Notes under the pieces: model-generated | Databases searched by the model: none | The model's input: only the letters and a program-made list of their open reading frames with translations | What the model was told of the DNA's origin: nothing | Position numbers and translations under genes: made by a program | NCBI GenBank assembly: GCA_013399015.1 | Contig: VWZX01001684.1 | Coordinates: 186,001 to 250,000, forward strand | DNA: 64,000 nt | From: Galbula dea | Taxonomy: Eukaryota > Chordata > Aves > Piciformes > Galbulidae | Direction of reading: 5' to 3' | Shown here: piece by piece, positions 60,681-64,000 of the stretch | Numbering within the stretch: position 1 is the first letter of the stretch | Layout of the letters: every line of letters starts with the position of its first letter

Positions 60681-63600
60681 CACCCAGCACTGGAGGATTC
60701 AGAGAGACTTTGGTTGCTGCCTGCTTGCAGGAGCACCTGTGAAGGGGGCTTTGGGTAATCCCACCAAAGCTGCCAGCACTCTGTGCTCACAAGATGCTCA
60801 GGGACTCATTTGAGTGTCCTGCCACATCGTTGCTACTCTCACAAAGAAGGAGGCAGAGGGTGCTTCCTGAGTGAGCTCAGATCCATCTGCAAGGTGTGCA
60901 TCTGGGATTAGTGGGTCATCTGAGCTCAGGCAGAGCTCAAACAACATGCAAAAGCACAAACATGAAGTGCCACCAAGGAAGTAACCCCTGAGAGTTAGAG
61001 GGTGCCTGAGGTCACTCACCTCAGAGGAGGGTGGTTGTGGTGGCAAGTGCAGGCACATTTATAGGTATGTGTAGAACTGGCATTGTGCATACAGGATGTT
61101 ATTCTCACAGATAAACTTTGTAACTGTCTAAACCATCAGATCCATCTGCAATGGTGCATGTACAAATCTACACAGAAAAACCAGACTTGCTATGGTGTGA
61201 TGTGAGTTGTAGATTTTGGCTCAGAATTTATACATGTGCATATATATGCCTGTAAGTGCCTATATTTGTATGCATGTGTGTCTGTGTATTTTGTTAATAA
61301 ATACTCTATTACTATTTTGGTTAGGTAATTCTCATGCTATCATTTTTATTGCTGTTTTTGTTAATTTACCATGTAACCTCAAGAGACTTTATTAACATTG
61401 GCAGGATAAGCCTAAGGGCTGTTGTGATGTCTAGACAAAAGGAATTAAAAGCACAGCAGAAATACTTACTCAATATTTCCCTTCTGTGGGAAGTTTCTGT
61501 CTCACTCTTACAAGTCCTTTAATGTAACTTTATTAAGGATTTAATGTAATAACCAACGTGTGCTGTAATGGAATTACTGTAAGCATTTTACATGTATTTA
61601 CAGTTGGCTGGACTGACTCTCCCTGCCTAATATCAAAGTCAATTGAATGATGTAGGTTTGAAAATAAACCAGGAATGTTAAGCCTCTAGAACCATCTTGC
61701 AAATGAAAAAAATCACATCATTTAGACTGGTACTATGGGAATCCAGCAGTATTTTGAAAAGGAGAGAAGATAAATCCTCTCTCTGAACAGCAGCAAACAA
61801 AAAGGAAAAAGCAAAATCTTGGGGTATCTCTGTGTGGGAAGCATAATCCAGGAAAGATCCAGAGACACATATATTCCAGGTCAGAGGAGACTGTTATGAT
61901 AAAAATCTTGTCTGAGTTGCCATCAAACCACTAGACAAAACATATTATCCTAATTGCTGCTACAAGAGAATTAATGGGAGCAGGTGATGACAGCTCTCTT
62001 TACAAACTTACTTACTTCTTGACTTTTCTTCTACATTTTCCAAGTTACTGACATCAAGGTGTCTTCTACAAAAAGGATCTGAGATTTGTGAGTGAAAGCC
62101 AGATTAGTCAGAAGATTGTCATGAGAAAAAGTTAGGGGAAAAGAGGAATGGAAGACAAAAGGGCAGTTCAGACAGAAGAGGAAGGATCTGATAGAGTGAG
62201 GAAGTCCAGAAGAATATGAGAAGGAGAAGGGATATGTCAAAAGATAAAGAGGTTTTGAAAATTTCCATACTCAGGAAGACTGAGCTGGGTGAATCTGGTT
62301 TGAGGCTCCAACAAATAACTTTGTCAAATAGTCACTCTTGGTCCATGCTAGCTGCTCTCTCCTCCCTGGGGCTGTACAGGTGGTGTTTTTGTGGAACAGC
62401 CTAATTAAAATCACAGAGAAAACCCGAGAGAAGCTCCATGCATTTCCAGCAAGAGCTGTTCCTTGCTGTTGCCATCCCTTCCCTTCTTTCTGGACTGAGG
62501 CCACCTGCTTAATCTCTCTCCTTTCACTGTCCATCCCAGCTTGGAAGATCCCACATCACAGGCTTCAGTCTCTGCTGTATCACAACCTGGTTCTGTGCCT
62601 ACATGCTGATGTTTTTTTTCGACAACGTCCTGTTGTTTCCACCTTGTATCTTCCTCTGCTACCACCCTGGGCAGGTGAGCTTCAACCATTATGCTAACTG
62701 CTAAATCTTCATCCACTGGTTGATTAGACATCTTAAAATGTGAGGACAATGAAGGAAAAATAAATGTTGCTTGGCTTTGGAGATGCACTCATCTCTATCT
62801 TTTTGGAGAAAGCTGAGAAAGGAATCTGGTCAAAACCAGAAAGAGTAGGAATCTAGATGACTTTTGATCTAAAAAATGTAACTAAAGGAAAGAAACACAG
62901 AAGAGAATGAAACAGAAGTGGAGAGCTTGGAGAAAGATATCTGTTTTACACATGCTTATTGTTAAGAAGTTTAAAGATGCATTTTGTTCTGAAAGCTAGG
63001 AATACTTCTCCCAAAAGATAAAATTCCAGCATCATCCAGATCATGACAAGGCTTTCCCCTTACTAGAAAGGACAGTCAGTAGCTGTTTGGAGGCTGTTTG
63101 ACAGCCTGGAGCATGGGGCTTAAAATGATCTATTATTTCTGGACTTGATTTTGAAGTTAGAGACTACAGAGTCATGTCAGCAAACCGCAGAACGCATGTA
63201 ATTCAAAACAAAGCCACTAACCAATTTACAAATGCAACTATATACAGGATTGTTCACAAGGCCTATTTCTACTGGGGTAAACTGTACCCCAAGTCTTTAT
63301 CAAAGACACTAGATTCTCCAAAATGACCATATAAAAACATATAAAACCCATGTACATGTCACTATATATTTGTTACTCAAATGTGTACTTGCTACATCTG
63401 TCACCAGGGGATACAGAGACAGTGTTTATTTGTTCAGAGGGAAAGGTTTGTGAGGTTGAGGTATTCAAATCTGTGGCATGCATTTTATGTGCATGGCACC
63501 CACTAACCTTCCATAAGTATATGAAAAATGTTATATGCATGATTTATGTTTTGTGTGTTCTTGTATAAAGCACTAGAACTCATTTTTACAGTTTCTCTCA

Positions 63601-64000
63601 TATCATCTGTCAACTTAAATGAGGCCCTCAGTTTCTGAAACACATTTGCATCATATATATCCTTATTTAGTAGTCATTGTTGCATATTAGTACTTCCAAG
63701 ATGCTTGTTCAGGTAGACAAATATTTTCCTATAAACAGGAAATCCCATTACAAAAGCATGTTATTGCCTCTTCAAATTGCTTTCTGATTTTATTTAAAAA
63801 CAATCTAACAAAAGGATGTCAAGTGCTGAGGCTTTCAGACATGAAATAATTGTGAAAGCTGGCAACACTGTGGAAGAAGAAGTTGATACTACATCATGCT
63901 TCCATACATGCTAACCTGTGGTTTCAGACTTTTCTGTATAAGTCTTTACCAACTCTGGTAAATTCTGTAGGGAAGTGAAACATTCCATGACATATTTTGT
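60681..64000. other. Noncoding stretch to window end
   Basis: AT-rich DNA with short (TG)/(TA)-type runs near 61235-61285. No exon, RNA gene or transposon could be supported. Confidence 0.55.

Noticed and set aside
60410..60683. Minus-strand open frames of 61 and 87 codons
   Set aside because: They fall inside a diverged CR1 3' fragment and carry the same RLDIRKNFF-type signature.

Overview
This window looks like nuclear DNA from a bird. It is AT-rich and intron-rich, with GT-AG spliced genes, two CpG-island promoters and CR1 retrotransposon 3' ends that carry the (CACAGAAT)-like terminal octamers seen on the reverse strand of avian CR1. The gene order matches the conserved block that is Xp22.12 in humans and, from memory, chromosome 1 in chicken. 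Repeat style hints at a neoavian, perhaps passerine, bird, but I cannot name the species.

Layout. (1) About 1-18,000, + strand: the 3' part of SH3KBP1 (CIN85). There is a long intron, then the last five coding exons (9407-16053) and a 3' UTR with several poly(A) signals. (2) 17,974-23,500: intergenic sequence with no gene seen. (3) 23,520-33,660, + strand: MAP3K15 (ASK3), starting in a CpG island. Only nine coding exons are present. Exons 1-3 are followed, after a 2.3 kb intron, directly by the last six exons. The TPR-like, PH-like and protein kinase exons that should lie between them are absent. The nine exons are nevertheless open, have canonical splice sites, and join in frame to a predicted 366-residue protein. 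(4) 33,760-46,400, - strand: a complete PDHA1 gene (pyruvate dehydrogenase E1 alpha) with 11 coding exons and 401 residues. It is tail-to-tail with MAP3K15, and its CpG-island promoter is at about 45,560-46,720. (5) 46,720-64,000: a gene-poor stretch with one further CR1 3' end (60,352-60,680) and no coding exon that I can support. By synteny ADGRG2 should lie beyond it or start within it.

The three genes are neighbours by ancient synteny and do not form a shared pathway: SH3KBP1 is an endocytic adaptor, MAP3K15 a stress and osmotic MAP3K, and PDHA1 a mitochondrial enzyme subunit. The main item for follow-up is the kinase-less MAP3K15. It is either a real internal deletion that leaves an N-terminal fragment plus coiled coil and SAM domain, or an ungapped assembly collapse.
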